Shown here: positions 7,807-16,669 of the stretch, piece by piece
Numbering within the stretch: position 1 is the stretch's first letter
How the letters are laid out: every line of letters starts with the position of its first letter
DNA from: a bacterium
GTDB taxonomy: Bacteria > Planctomycetota > Planctomycetia > Pirellulales > Pirellulaceae
Assembly (NCBI GenBank): GCA_030432015.1
Contig: JAUIHJ010000001.1
Span: forward strand, 1 to 61,732
DNA: 61,732 nt
Reading direction: 5' to 3'
Notes under the pieces: generated by a model
The model's database searches: none
What the model saw: the letters and a program-made list of their open reading frames with translations, nothing else
What the model was told of the DNA's origin: nothing
Made by a program: the position numbers and the translations under genes

Positions 7807-9294
7807 TTATTTCTTCGTCCAGTCCCGGCGCTGCCGCGAACTGGGGATGCCCATCTTCTGGCGATACTTGGTGATGGTTCGCCGCGCGACTTGGAGGCCG
7901 TGTTTGGCCAACTCTTCGACGAGATGGTCGTCGCTGTACGGTTTCTTCTTGTCTTCAGCGTCGATAACTTCCTGCAACTTCAGGCGGATCGTATCCCAGG
8001 CCACCTCTTCGCCTTCCGCCGTTTGCGTCCCCCCGACAAAGAAGCGGCGGAGGGCCAAAATTCCTCGTGGCGTCTGCAGCCACTTATCGTCGACGGCGCG
8101 ACTGACGGTGGTGACATGGACCCCGACTTGATCGGCAATCTGCTGCATCTTCAGCGGCTCGATCGCCTCCGGGCCTTCCTCGAGAAACCGAACCTGGTAA
8201 TCAACGATCGCTTGCGCGACACGGGTCAACGTGTTGCGTCGCTGCTGGATCGACTCGATCAGCCATTGCGCCGCGTTGACTTTACGCTTAATGTACTCGC
8301 GTTCCTCGGGGGTCGCATCGCCGCTCTGGAGGCGACGGCGATAGTAGTCACTGATGTAGAGGTTGGGAGTCCGGTCGTCGTCGACGATGACTTTGTACTT
8401 GCCATCTTCGGTCCGCTCGACGCGAACGTCGGGGGTCGCGGTTGCGACGAACGTCTCGGCAAAGGCCGAGCCGGGCTTGGGATTCAATTTCTTGAGCTGT
8501 TCCCAGACTTCGTGAATCAGTTCGATCGAAAATCCAGTCACCTTTTGAATTGCAGGAAGTCGATTGTCACGAAGGTCTTCGAGATGCCCCATGATCAGCG
8601 TGCGCAGCTCTGCGAAGAACGGCAGGTCAGGGGTCAGTTGCAGCATCAGGCATTCGCGGAGGTCGCGGGACGCGACGCCGGGCGGATCAAATTGCTGTAC
8701 GATTTCCAAGGCATTCTCGGCCAACTCCAACTGTTCCGGACTGGCGTCCGCAGGCAGCAAGTCCGGAAGGCTGCACCGCAGGTAGCCGCCGTCCTTGGCA
8801 TCCAGGCTGGAAATGATTCGTGTGCACATGACCTCGAGAGCCGGGTCTAAATCGAGCTCGCCCAGCTGGTGCAGCAGGTAGTCGTTGAGGGTCTCGTGCC
8901 GCGATTCGATGTTGGCCATCGCATCGTGCTTGCGATTGGCATCCTCTTCCACGCGGTTCGACGAGGAGCGTGGGCGTTCGTCGAAATAATCCGGAACCTC
9001 GCGATCAAGGTCCATCAGGCGTTCGAAGTCGTCCGCATTGTCGGACTTCTCGTCAACCACCAATTCGCGTTCGGTCTCTGCGGGAGCGTCGGGGCTTTCG
9101 ATCTCCTCATCGACGTCATCGCCGGAGGGCGTTTCTTCCTGAGTTTCCAGAACCGGGTTCTCAATCAGCTCCTGCTCGATTCGTTCCTGGAGGGCCAACA
9201 ATGGAAGCTGCAGGATCTCCATCGACTGGATCATCCGCGGCGCCATCTTCTGGGTTTGGACCTGCCGGGCTTCGAGACCAAATGAAAGACGCAT
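7807..9294 (-). CDS. rpoN: RNA polymerase sigma-54 factor
   Basis: A 495-residue sigma-54. Region I is Gln/Leu-rich (MRLSFGLEARQVQTQKMAPRM then IQSMEILQLPLLALQERI). An acidic region II follows (about residues 45-110), then the core-binding domain, an HTH around MQQIADQVGVHVTTVSRAVDDKW, and the RpoN box ARRTITKYRQ at residues 470-479, which contacts the -24 promoter element. It directs transcription from -24/-12 promoters and needs bacterial enhancer-binding ATPases; none is encoded in this window. ATG 9294 is chosen because region I begins there, trimming 17 residues from the open frame. It follows ebfC on the same strand after about 160 bases. Confidence 0.97.
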   Translation of the reverse strand: MRLSFGLEARQVQTQKMAPRMIQSMEILQLPLLALQERIEQELIENPVLETQEETPSGDDVDEEIESPDAPAETERELVVDEKSDNADDFERLMDLDREVPDYFDERPRSSSNRVEEDANRKHDAMANIESRHETLNDYLLHQLGELDLDPALEVMCTRIISSLDAKDGGYLRCSLPDLLPADASPEQLELAENALEIVQQFDPPGVASRDLRECLMLQLTPDLPFFAELRTLIMGHLEDLRDNRLPAIQKVTGFSIELIHEVWEQLKKLNPKPGSAFAETFVATATPDVRVERTEDGKYKVIVDDDRTPNLYISDYYRRRLQSGDATPEEREYIKRKVNAAQWLIESIQQRRNTLTRVAQAIVDYQVRFLEEGPEAIEPLKMQQIADQVGVHVTTVSRAVDDKWLQTPRGILALRRFFVGGTQTAEGEEVAWDTIRLKLQEVIDAEDKKKPYSDDHLVEELAKHGLQVARRTITKYRQKMGIPSSRQRRDWTKK

Positions 9295-9456
9295 GATGGT
9301 TGGGACGATTCTGGGAAGTGAAGAAGAGAGGATGCTTGATGCCATGCCGGCATCGCGGTGGCACGGCGACGAAAACTTACCTTTTTTCTAAGCCACGATG
9401 AAACGACTTCATCATCACATCTTGGGCCGTCAGTCCGGTCGCGCGCACCATTACCA

Positions 9457-9816
9457 TCACGGACCGGGCGGTACGTCCCCTCCGCCCAGTTGTGCAATCA
9501 TGTCGTCAAGGCCGGGTAGATCCATGCCGCCGGTTAGTGATTGCATCATCTCCATGTGCAACGCCTTCGCCTTGGCGGAAGCTTGGTTGATTGCCGCCGG
9601 AAGCATGTCTTCGATCATCTCGCGATCCGTCAGCGTCGGCTCGATCCGCACCTGCAATATCTCGCCCAGACCGTTGGCTTCAACTTCCACCATACCGCCG
9701 CCGGCCGCTCCTGTGACCCGGCGCGATTTAAGCTGCGCTCCGATCTCTTCCATCTTGCCACCCATTTGCTGCGCCTGGCGAAGCATCTGGGCCATGTTTC
9801 CGAGTCCCTTAAACAT
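9457..9816 (-). CDS. ebfC: Nucleoid-associated protein EbfC/YbaB
   Basis: A 119-residue member of the YbaB/EbfC family. It starts MFKGLGNMAQMLRQAQQMGGKMEEI, has the VTGAAGGGMVEVEANGLGEIL beta core and an MIEDMLPAAINQASAKAKALHMEMM helix. These proteins form dimers that bind DNA like small tweezers. It lies about 100 bases downstream of dnaX on the same strand, as in most bacteria, but recR, usually the next gene, is replaced by rpoN here. The Gly-rich C-terminal tail (GGDVPPGP) is typical. Confidence 0.94.
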   Translation of the reverse strand: MFKGLGNMAQMLRQAQQMGGKMEEIGAQLKSRRVTGAAGGGMVEVEANGLGEILQVRIEPTLTDREMIEDMLPAAINQASAKAKALHMEMMQSLTGGMDLPGLDDMIAQLGGGDVPPGP

Positions 9817-9914
9817 TGTCAGTCCTTTGTCGCGTCGTGATCATGGTATGCGGCCGTCTGGTCGAGCCGGCGATGGCAATCAATGGAGGTGGCAGAACGA
9901 AAAGGTTCCCATCG

Positions 9915-11720
9915 CTAACGCTTGTCAGGCTTGGCGGATCGAGGCCGGTCAACGCGGTCGATTTCCGCATCGAACAGCTCGATTGCCGCGTGAACCATGG
10001 GGTGTTTCTCAATGTCGCGGCGGAGTTGCCGCAGTGATGTCGCGGGTTTGGATTGCTTGACCGTCGCCTCTTCGCCCGGAATGACCTCAAAATGCACGTG
10101 CACCGGTTCACCGGTGACCAGGGCAAGTGCTCGCTCGACCGTCGCCCGTCGCTCCGGCCGTTCCAGGCTTTCCTTTTGAAGAGTATATCCTGCTTTGAAG
10201 CTGACGACCAGATTGTTTGGCGCAGAACTTGCTACGCGATGATAAAACGACCCGTAGTCGGCCGTCATATCCTCAATTTGCGAAAGTGCTTGCTTCCACA
10301 CAGAATCGGCCGATGCAGCGTTCAGTTTGAGATGTTCACCGGCCGCGGACGGGGAATTTGCTGGCGATTCAGCGGGTTTTTCTTCATTTTTTTTTTGGTT
10401 GGGATCGTTCGTCTGCCGTAACTGGACTCCTGGGGGTTTCCCTGCTTGAGGGGCAGGGGGCGTTGCCTGGCCGGCGCCCGGCTGCTGGGGAGCCGGGCGT
10501 TGGAGAGCGGGGCGGCCCGCACCACTCGGTGGCACGCCACCGGCCCGCAGTTGCCCAATGACCACCGCCAGGTCGTCCAATTCGTCGAGGCTGGCGATCT
10601 GGACCAACGCAACTTCCAGGAGTGTCCGCACCTGGGTCGTTTGCCGCATTCGCGTGATGGCTTGATCAAGAATCTGGACAACCGCCAGAATCGTCGGCAA
10701 TCCCATTCGCTGGCCGGCGTCGCGCAGTTCCGGATAGTCGGCCGCAGCGCTATGGAGCATCAAATCCGCCTGGCACCCGACCAAGGCTGCCATCATATCG
10801 CGAAAGTAACCCAATAGTTGCTCAGCAAACTGACCAACATCGATGCCTTGTCCAACGGCGGTGTCCACGGCTGCCAGCGCGGAGGCTGCATCACGGGCGA
10901 TGAGATGTTGCACCAGTTCCGCCAAACGTCCCGCAGGGGCCGTTCCCAGCATGGCGTGGACATCCTCGACCGTCAGATGCTGGTCGCAAAACGAGAGCAG
11001 TTGTTCAAGCAGCGATTGGCTGTCACGCATCGAGCCGGCGGCACGTCGTGCCAACAGTTGCAAGACCTCATCTTCGGCGGTCATGCCTTCGGCCGCCAGG
11101 ATGAAACGCAGCCGTTGGACGATAGCATCTGCTTCGACAGGTGGAAAGTCGAATCGTTGGCAGCGCGACAGCACGGTGATCGGAATCTTTTCCGGATCGG
11201 TTGTGCAAAAGATGAACTTCACATGCTCGGGCGGTTCCTCGAGCGTCTTGAGCAACGCGTTGAAGGCGGGCGTCGTCAGCATGTGGACTTCGTCGATAAT
11301 ATAGACTTTAAACCTTGAGCGGCTGGGACGAATGTTGACGTTGGACCGCAGTTGACGAATCTCGTCAATGCCGCGGTTGCTGGCACCGTCAATTTCCAGC
11401 ACATCGACATCGTCGCCCCGTGCGATGGTCTCACAGGCGTCGCATGCGTTGCATGGCGTGGTGGTTGGTCCGCTGGAGCAGTTCAATGCTTTGGCGAGAA
11501 TTCGGGCGGTCGACGTCTTGCCAACTCCCCGCGCGCCGGTGAACAGGTAGGCGTGCCCCACGCGATTGGTCGTAATGGCGTTTCCCAAGGCCTGGGCGAC
11601 TTGGCCCTGACCGACCAGATCGGCAAACGACTGTGGGCGATAACGGCGCGCGACGACTACGTATTCGCCCTCGGAAACAGACTGGTCCGCAGAGGCAGAC
11701 AAGTTAGCGGAATCGGTCAT
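9915..11720 (-). CDS. dnaX: DNA polymerase III subunit gamma/tau
   Basis: A 601-residue clamp-loader ATPase. It has the N-terminal RYRPQSFADLVGQ motif, Walker A GARGVGKTS (residues 62-70), a zinc module with Cys81, Cys90, Cys93 and Cys96, Walker B IIDEVHML, an SRC sensor (VLSRCQRFDFPP), domain III to about residue 385, then a Pro/Gln-rich linker and a tau-specific C-terminal domain. It loads the beta clamp and couples polymerase cores. The linker contains an A10 run (minus strand, codons 442-445) that would give a shortened gamma form by slippage; see the separate entry. It is followed by ebfC and preceded by the SRP RNA gene, a common order in bacteria. Confidence 0.97.
   Translation of the reverse strand: MTDSANLSASADQSVSEGEYVVVARRYRPQSFADLVGQGQVAQALGNAITTNRVGHAYLFTGARGVGKTSTARILAKALNCSSGPTTTPCNACDACETIARGDDVDVLEIDGASNRGIDEIRQLRSNVNIRPSRSRFKVYIIDEVHMLTTPAFNALLKTLEEPPEHVKFIFCTTDPEKIPITVLSRCQRFDFPPVEADAIVQRLRFILAAEGMTAEDEVLQLLARRAAGSMRDSQSLLEQLLSFCDQHLTVEDVHAMLGTAPAGRLAELVQHLIARDAASALAAVDTAVGQGIDVGQFAEQLLGYFRDMMAALVGCQADLMLHSAAADYPELRDAGQRMGLPTILAVVQILDQAITRMRQTTQVRTLLEVALVQIASLDELDDLAVVIGQLRAGGVPPSGAGRPALQRPAPQQPGAGQATPPAPQAGKPPGVQLRQTNDPNQKKNEEKPAESPANSPSAAGEHLKLNAASADSVWKQALSQIEDMTADYGSFYHRVASSAPNNLVVSFKAGYTLQKESLERPERRATVERALALVTGEPVHVHFEVIPGEEATVKQSKPATSLRQLRRDIEKHPMVHAAIELFDAEIDRVDRPRSAKPDKR
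10384..10397 (-). promoter_or_regulatory. dnaX: A10 slippage run in dnaX with immediate TGA in the -1 frame
   Basis: On the minus strand the codons read CAA AAA AAA AAT GAA, with ten A residues at 10396-10387. A -1 ribosomal slip, or one extra A in the mRNA, gives AAA TGA and a 445-residue product. Loss of one A moves into a frame that stops after about 20 more codons (TGA at 10322-10324), giving about 465 residues. In E. coli the gamma subunit arises by -1 frameshifting on A-AAA-AAG; in Thermus it comes from transcriptional slippage on an A9 run. No clear upstream SD-like stimulator or strong downstream stem is visible, which favours the Thermus-like mechanism (inference). Confidence 0.6.
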
Positions 11721-11777
11721 GCTGATGAATCACCAAGCAAGAAATGAGGGGAACGGCGATTTGAGTGAATCAGGACG

Positions 11778-11899
11778 AACGCGGTCTGCCGACAAGAGGC
11801 TCTCGCACAAGAGTACCCCGCTTAGGGCTGCTCCGGTTAAGGCCTGACCCGGTTCACGGCTCCCCTTCGCGAGAGCCACTTGTCGACAGAATCGCGTTC
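11778..11899 (-). ncRNA. ffs: Signal recognition particle RNA, small bacterial type
   Basis: Read on the minus strand, the central part is CCGGGTCAGGCCTTAACCGG followed by AGCAGCCCTAAG, which matches the conserved apical loop and asymmetric loop of 4.5S RNA (GGTCAGG...GAAGCAGCC). It is flanked by a long closing helix: GGCTCTCGC pairs with GCGAGAGCC, continuing into CTTGTC/GACAAG and the outer CGCG ends. The RNA scaffolds Ffh for co-translational targeting. Position just upstream of dnaX is common. Ends are estimated from helix pairing. Confidence 0.88.
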
Positions 11900-11950
11900 G
11901 TTCCCCCACATCGTTGTACGTCGTCGAACGGGCCGCGTCAAAGGGGCGTG

Positions 11951-12673
11951 TCAATCGGTGCCGTCAGCCGGCTTTGCCGCGGGCTCCAAAATGGTGTCGC
12001 TTCCCCGCATTCCAGCGGCGGGCGCCACCAACAGCTTTTCCGCAACTTCTCGCGACAACGTAATCGGTGCCGCCCGGATCGTGACCGTGACGATCCCCCC
12101 GGAATCGCAGTTTTCTTCGACGTTTCCAATCGTCCCCAGGGGCATCCCCCGCTCGCTTAGGTAGCGGAGAAAGTCGGACGACTGATCCAGGACTCGCACC
12201 AACCGAAACGCTTGCCCGACGGGCCAGTCGGCCAGACTGTGAGCCTGCGCGACCGTCAGCGTCCCGTCGGCTTTGGGGATCGGGTCGCCGTGCGGATCGG
12301 ACGCCGGGAAATCGAGGTAGGCGTCGATGCGATCGACCAACCGATCACTCACCGCGTGCTCCATATTCTCCGCTTCTTCGTGAACTTCGTCCCAGGAAAG
12401 GTCGAGCGTCTTGGCCAGGAATAGCTCGATCAAGCGGTGGCGTCGCAAGACGCGCAGCGCCAGAGCGCGTCCAGCATCGGTCAGGCAGACACCTTCATAG
12501 GGCGTGTATTCCGCCAACCCGCTTTCGCTGATCGTCTTGAGCATGCTCGTGACGGTCCCAGGCGAGACGCCCAGCGACGTCGCGATCTGTCCAGTGGCGG
12601 CCGGTTGGTCGTTTTGTTGTACGCAAATCTGATAGATCGATTTGACGTAGTTTTCGATAGTCAGACTAGGCAA
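11951..12673 (-). CDS. DtxR/MntR-family metal-dependent transcriptional regulator
   Basis: A 240-residue regulator. It has an N-terminal winged helix (ATGQIATSLGVSPGTVTSMLKTISESGL, residues 26-53), a dimerisation and metal-site domain with VHEEAENMEHAVSDRLVDRI, and a C-terminal FeoA/SH3-like domain (about 150-225). In DtxR/IdeR the metal motif reads Cys-x-x-Glu-His; here Glu replaces Cys (ENMEH), as in manganese-sensing MntR. At the position where MntR has an N-terminal ligand Asp the sequence appears to be Asn (IENYVKSIY), so metal preference is uncertain. It probably represses metal-uptake genes. It is divergent from mch across 213 bases. No target transporter lies in the window. Confidence 0.88.
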   Translation of the reverse strand: MPSLTIENYVKSIYQICVQQNDQPAATGQIATSLGVSPGTVTSMLKTISESGLAEYTPYEGVCLTDAGRALALRVLRRHRLIELFLAKTLDLSWDEVHEEAENMEHAVSDRLVDRIDAYLDFPASDPHGDPIPKADGTLTVAQAHSLADWPVGQAFRLVRVLDQSSDFLRYLSERGMPLGTIGNVEENCDSGGIVTVTIRAAPITLSREVAEKLLVAPAAGMRGSDTILEPAAKPADGTD

Positions 12674-12886
12674 GGGCGGATTCCTGGAAGCAGCGGGGTG
12701 GCCATTGTACGCGCGTCGCCGGTCGCTGACAAACGCGTCCCTGGCTGCTCGGCGAGCGGTGGCGCCGGCGGTGCTTGTCGCGGCAAGGTCCGGCCTTTCG
12801 CCTCACTCCAGTGCCCAACGAGGTGCCGCCGCTGCGGTGCTGGTCCCGCCGTTGCCACACCGCCGGTGATCGGGCATGATGAAGGC

Positions 12887-13831
12887 GTGAACCTCAACCG
12901 ACTTGCCAGGCTCCGTTGCCAACCTCTGATTGACCAGGCGACTCGTTTTCGCGTGGCCGTGATTTGCGAAGAATCCGGTGCGCAATTGATCGATTGCGGC
13001 GTCCACACGACGGGCAGTTTAGGCGCGGGCGCGGCCGTGGCCGAAGTCTGCCTTGCGGGGCTGGGGACGGTCGAAATTGTGCCCGGCGATCGGGGCATTT
13101 GGCCGGGGCCAGCCGTGACCGTCCGGACCGACCAGCCGCTGGCCGCGTGCATGGCATCGCAGTACGCCGGCTGGCAAGTCGCTGGGACGGACTTCTTCGC
13201 GATGGGATCAGGCCCCATGCGGGCGCGGCGTGGACGAGAAAAGTTATTCGACGATATTGGGTATCGTGAAGCGGGTGACGTCGCCGTCGGCGTGTTGGAA
13301 TCGGCACATTTGCCTGCCGCGGACATTTGCCAGCACCTGGCCAATGACTGCGGCGTTGAGAGCGAAAACCTGACATTGCTGGTGGCTCCGACGGCCAGCC
13401 TGGCCGGCACCGTGCAGGTTGTGGCGCGGACCATCGAAACGGCGCTCCACAAGATGCACGAGCTGGGCTTCAACCTCGCGCGGGTGGTCTCGGGATTTGG
13501 CGTGGCGCCGCTCCCCCCGGTCGCCGCGAACGATCTGCAGGGGATTGGCCGGACCAACGACGCCGTGCTGTATGGGGGCGAAGTGACACTCTGGATTACC
13601 GGGGATGACGCCAGCATTCGTGAACTCGGTCCGCGCGTCCCAAGTTCCGCGTCACCCGATCACGGACAGCCGTTCGGCGAGATTTTCGAGCGTTACGAAC
13701 GGGACTTCTACAAGATTGATCCACTGCTGTTCAGTCCCGCCGTCGTCCAGTTGGTCAGTCTGGAAAGCGGCTGCAGCTATCGTTTTGGAAAAATGCTGCC
13801 GGATGTGCTTCGACAATCGTTCGAGTGTTGA
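12887..13831 (+). CDS. mch: Methenyltetrahydromethanopterin cyclohydrolase
   Basis: A 314-residue protein matching bacterial/archaeal Mch, which interconverts methenyl- and formyl-tetrahydromethanopterin in C1 oxidation. Landmarks are IDCGVHTTGSLGAG near residue 37, ACMASQYAGWQV, the FFAMGSGPMRARRG loop, then FGVAPLPPVAANDLQGIGRTNDA and LWITGDD, and the C-terminal KIDPLLFSPAVVQL. The open frame runs upstream into the regulator's region, but the protein family starts at GTG 12887 (VNLNRLA). It is the first gene of a close-packed run: the ATP-grasp gene begins 16 bases after its stop. Methanopterin-linked C1 genes are known from planctomycetes. Confidence 0.95.
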   Translation: MNLNRLARLRCQPLIDQATRFRVAVICEESGAQLIDCGVHTTGSLGAGAAVAEVCLAGLGTVEIVPGDRGIWPGPAVTVRTDQPLAACMASQYAGWQVAGTDFFAMGSGPMRARRGREKLFDDIGYREAGDVAVGVLESAHLPAADICQHLANDCGVESENLTLLVAPTASLAGTVQVVARTIETALHKMHELGFNLARVVSGFGVAPLPPVAANDLQGIGRTNDAVLYGGEVTLWITGDDASIRELGPRVPSSASPDHGQPFGEIFERYERDFYKIDPLLFSPAVVQLVSLESGCSYRFGKMLPDVLRQSFEC

Positions 13832-13847
13832 GCGAGGAAGGTCGAAT

Positions 13848-14723
13848 ATGCACTTGGCGGTTCTCGCGTCTAGCAATAGCTGGTACTTGAAAGATCTGCG
13901 TCGCGCTGCAGCCGACCGACATCGGATCGACCAGCTCCCCTTCGACGTGCTGCGTTCGAGGTTGTGCGGCGAGTCGATCTCCGTTGCGACCGGCGACGCC
14001 AATCTGGCCGACGCGTCAGCCGTGCTGGTCCGCACCATGCCGCCCGGTTCGTTGGAGCAGGTTGTGTTTCGAATGGACGCGCTGGCGTGCGTGGAAGCGG
14101 CTGGCACGGCAGTGATCAATTCACCGCGCGCGATCGAGACCGCCGTCGACAAGTACCTGGCGCTCGCCAGGCTGCAAGCCGCCGGGCTGCCGATTCCGTC
14201 GACCGTGGTGTGTCAATCTGCCGATGATGCGATGGAGGCGCTGGCGGATTTGGGTGGGGATTGTGTTGTCAAGCCGCTGTTCGGTGGCGAAGGTAGAGGG
14301 ATCTGTCGTGTCTCCGATCCCGATCTCGCCTTTCGCACGTTCAAAGCTCTCTTGCATGTCAACGCGGTTATCTACCTCCAGCAGTACATCGACCACGTAG
14401 GCAGCGACCAGCGCCTGTTTGTGCTCGGCGGCGACGTGTACGGCATGCGTCGCCGAAATGCCTCGGACTGGCGGACCAACATCAGCCGCGGCGCGGTCGG
14501 CGAGCCGCTGATCGTCACGGATGCCTTGGCCGAGATCGCTCGACGGGCCGCTCGGGCCGTCGGCGCGGAGATCGCCGGGGTCGATCTCCTGGACGGAAAA
14601 GATGGCCGTCGCTGGGTGTTGGAAGTCAATGCCGTGCCGGGGTGGAAGTCATTGGCTGAGACCCTGAATGTGGACGTCGCCGCGCGCGTCTTGAACTATC
14701 TTGAATCGCGTGTCGAAGCATAG
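13848..14723 (+). CDS. RimK-like ATP-grasp ligase, probably for methanopterin cofactor
   Basis: A 291-residue ATP-grasp protein. It has a pre-ATP-grasp domain (1-90), the ATP-binding segment AVDKYLALARLQAAGLPIPST, the glycine loop VVKPLFGGEGRGICRV, YLQQYIDHVGSDQRLFVLGGDVYGMRRRN, and the metal-binding end WVLEVNAVPGWKSL. RimK relatives add amino acids, commonly glutamate, to an acceptor; in methylotrophic bacteria a homologue (Orf5) sits beside mch, and an archaeal relative (MptN) ligates glutamate to methanopterin. Placement 16 bases after mch makes a cofactor-tailing role likely (inference). Start ATG 13848 lies 11 bases after a GAGG site. Confidence 0.88.
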   Translation: MHLAVLASSNSWYLKDLRRAAADRHRIDQLPFDVLRSRLCGESISVATGDANLADASAVLVRTMPPGSLEQVVFRMDALACVEAAGTAVINSPRAIETAVDKYLALARLQAAGLPIPSTVVCQSADDAMEALADLGGDCVVKPLFGGEGRGICRVSDPDLAFRTFKALLHVNAVIYLQQYIDHVGSDQRLFVLGGDVYGMRRRNASDWRTNISRGAVGEPLIVTDALAEIARRAARAVGAEIAGVDLLDGKDGRRWVLEVNAVPGWKSLAETLNVDVAARVLNYLESRVEA

Positions 14724-14735
14724 GAGTGGTTGCCC

Positions 14736-16550
14736 GTGGCCGACAAATTTGTGCCGAAGGATTCCGCAGCAGCGAGTTCAACGCGTGGCGAACACGCGGC
14801 ACACCAGGGCGCGGCGACCGCTGCCGCGCCTGCTGCGGACCCGATCGTCAACGTTGGGATGCGGCTGTCCGAGACCGCGCGACGCGATCCCGACGGTGTG
14901 GCGGTGGTCGAACCGTTGGGCCACGATCGGCAGGGCCAACGCCAATATCGACAGGTCTCGTTTGCTGAATTGGACGCCGATACCGACCGCATTGCTGCCG
15001 CGCTGCAAGCAATGGGTGTGCGGCCTGGTACGCGCCTGGTCTTGCTGGTCCGCCCCGGGATTGACTTCATTGCGTTGGTCTTCGCCCTATTCAAGTCCGG
15101 TGCGGTGACCATTTTGATCGACCCTGGCATGGGCCGCAGCAATCTGGTGAAATGCCTGCAAGATGCGCAGCCGGAGGGTTTCGTCGCGATCTCCATGGCG
15201 CAGGCCATTCGCTGTGTCCTGCGGCACCGATTTCCGCAAGCGAAGCTGAACGTGACGGTCGGTCGCCGGTGGTTCTGGAGCGGGCCGACCCTGTCCGCAT
15301 TGAGGCGGAGGAGCGATGCGGCTTTCTCCGGTGCGACGACGACGGCCGCAGATCCCGCGGCGATCATCTTCACAACCGGGAGCACCGGGCCTCCCAAGGG
15401 GGTCCTGTATCGTCATGGCAACTTTGACCGACAGGTCGACGAAATCCGTGATGCCTACGAAATTCAGCCGGGTGAAATTGACCTGCCGGGATTTCCACTC
15501 TTCGCCCTCTTTAACGCGGCGATGGGAGTGACGACGGTGATTCCAGACATGGATTTTACTCGACCCGCGCAAGCGGATCCCCGCAACATCATCGAAGCGG
15601 CCCGCGACTGGGAGGTGACACAGGCTTTCGGGTCGCCAGCCTTGCTCAACACCGTCGGCCGTTACTGTGAGACTCACGATGTGAAATTGCCGACGCTGCG
15701 ACGCGTCCTGTCGGCAGGTGCGCCCGTACCTCCCCATGTGCTCCGCAGAATGCGGTCCGCGATCTCAGCCGATGGCGAGATTCACACTCCCTACGGTGCG
15801 ACCGAGGCGCTGCCGGTGGCCACCATCTCCGCGACGGAAGTCCTTAACGAAACGTCAGCGCGGAGCGAATCCGGCGCCGGGACCTGCGTCGGGCACCGCT
15901 TTCCAGGCATTCGTTGGAAGGTCATTCGCATTCGCGACGACGCGATCATGCGGTTGGATGACATCGAGGAATTGAAGACGGGTGAAATCGGTGAGCTGAT
16001 CGTTTCTGGCCGCGTCGTGACCGGCGAGTATGTGACGCGATGCGAGGCAAATCCGTTGCACAAGATTTCCGATCGCGCCACCGCCGATGGTGGCGCGAAT
16101 CCCGGCCATCGGTCCGCTGGCGACGACGTCTGGCACCGCATGGGCGACGTCGGATATCTGGACGAGCAGGATCGGTTCTGGTTCTGTGGCCGGAAAGCAC
16201 ACCGCGTCGAAACAGAGGCAGGGACCCTGTACACAATCCGCTGCGAAGCAATTGTCAATTGCCATCCGCACGTCTATCGTTCCGCCGTGGTCGGGGTCGG
16301 CAAGGCACCTCGGCAAACTCCAGTGGTTGTAGTGGAAACCTGGCCTGAGCATCGCCCCGCAACGGATGCTGACCGCGAGGCTTTGGTCGGCGCGATCCAC
16401 CAGCGGCTGGCGGGCAACGCATTGACACGGACCATCGAGCATGTGCTGCTTCACGACGCCCTGCCGGTAGACATTCGGCACAACGCGAAGATTTTTCGAG
16501 AAAAACTCGCCGTTTGGGCGGCCCGGCAGTTGGCTGACTCTTCGCCATGA
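14736..16550 (+). CDS. AMP-forming acyl ligase, OleC-like
   Basis: A 604-residue ANL-superfamily enzyme. It has the P-loop IIFTTGSTGPPKGV, an LSAGAPVPPHVL substrate segment, YGATEALP, the hinge HRMGDVGYLDEQDRFWFCGRKAHRVET and the C-terminal DIRHNAKIFREKLAVWA catalytic-lysine region. The pattern GRK-HRVET followed by EAIVNCHPHVYRSAVVGVG is that of OleC, which makes beta-lactones from 2-alkyl-3-hydroxyacids in long-chain olefin synthesis. OleA and OleB are not nearby, so the substrate may differ. GTG 14736 is chosen because AGGAG overlaps the upstream stop codon nine bases earlier; TTG 14730 is the alternative. The 12-base gap to the ATP-grasp gene implies co-transcription. Confidence 0.86.
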   Translation: MADKFVPKDSAAASSTRGEHAAHQGAATAAAPAADPIVNVGMRLSETARRDPDGVAVVEPLGHDRQGQRQYRQVSFAELDADTDRIAAALQAMGVRPGTRLVLLVRPGIDFIALVFALFKSGAVTILIDPGMGRSNLVKCLQDAQPEGFVAISMAQAIRCVLRHRFPQAKLNVTVGRRWFWSGPTLSALRRRSDAAFSGATTTAADPAAIIFTTGSTGPPKGVLYRHGNFDRQVDEIRDAYEIQPGEIDLPGFPLFALFNAAMGVTTVIPDMDFTRPAQADPRNIIEAARDWEVTQAFGSPALLNTVGRYCETHDVKLPTLRRVLSAGAPVPPHVLRRMRSAISADGEIHTPYGATEALPVATISATEVLNETSARSESGAGTCVGHRFPGIRWKVIRIRDDAIMRLDDIEELKTGEIGELIVSGRVVTGEYVTRCEANPLHKISDRATADGGANPGHRSAGDDVWHRMGDVGYLDEQDRFWFCGRKAHRVETEAGTLYTIRCEAIVNCHPHVYRSAVVGVGKAPRQTPVVVVETWPEHRPATDADREALVGAIHQRLAGNALTRTIEHVLLHDALPVDIRHNAKIFREKLAVWAARQLADSSP

Positions 16551-16669
16551 CGCCAGTCGGTGACATGACCGGCACCCAACCGACCCGTTGAATCGCGGCC
16601 GGCCCGTTGAACCGTGGCAGCCCAACGTACCATCGACCAATGAATTGTCCTCCGACCAAGCAGCGTCCC

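Noticed and set aside
7645..8850. Plus-strand 401-codon frame opposite rpoN
   Set aside because: The minus strand encodes sigma-54 with an intact RpoN box; the opposite frame is a shadow.
12437..12886. N-terminal extension of mch by 150 codons
   Set aside because: It overlaps the MntR-like gene and its promoter region and has no counterpart in Mch; GTG 12887 matches the family start.
12661..13617. A 318-codon open frame on the minus strand inside mch
   Set aside because: The plus strand encodes a full Mch; the antisense frame reflects GC-rich third positions.
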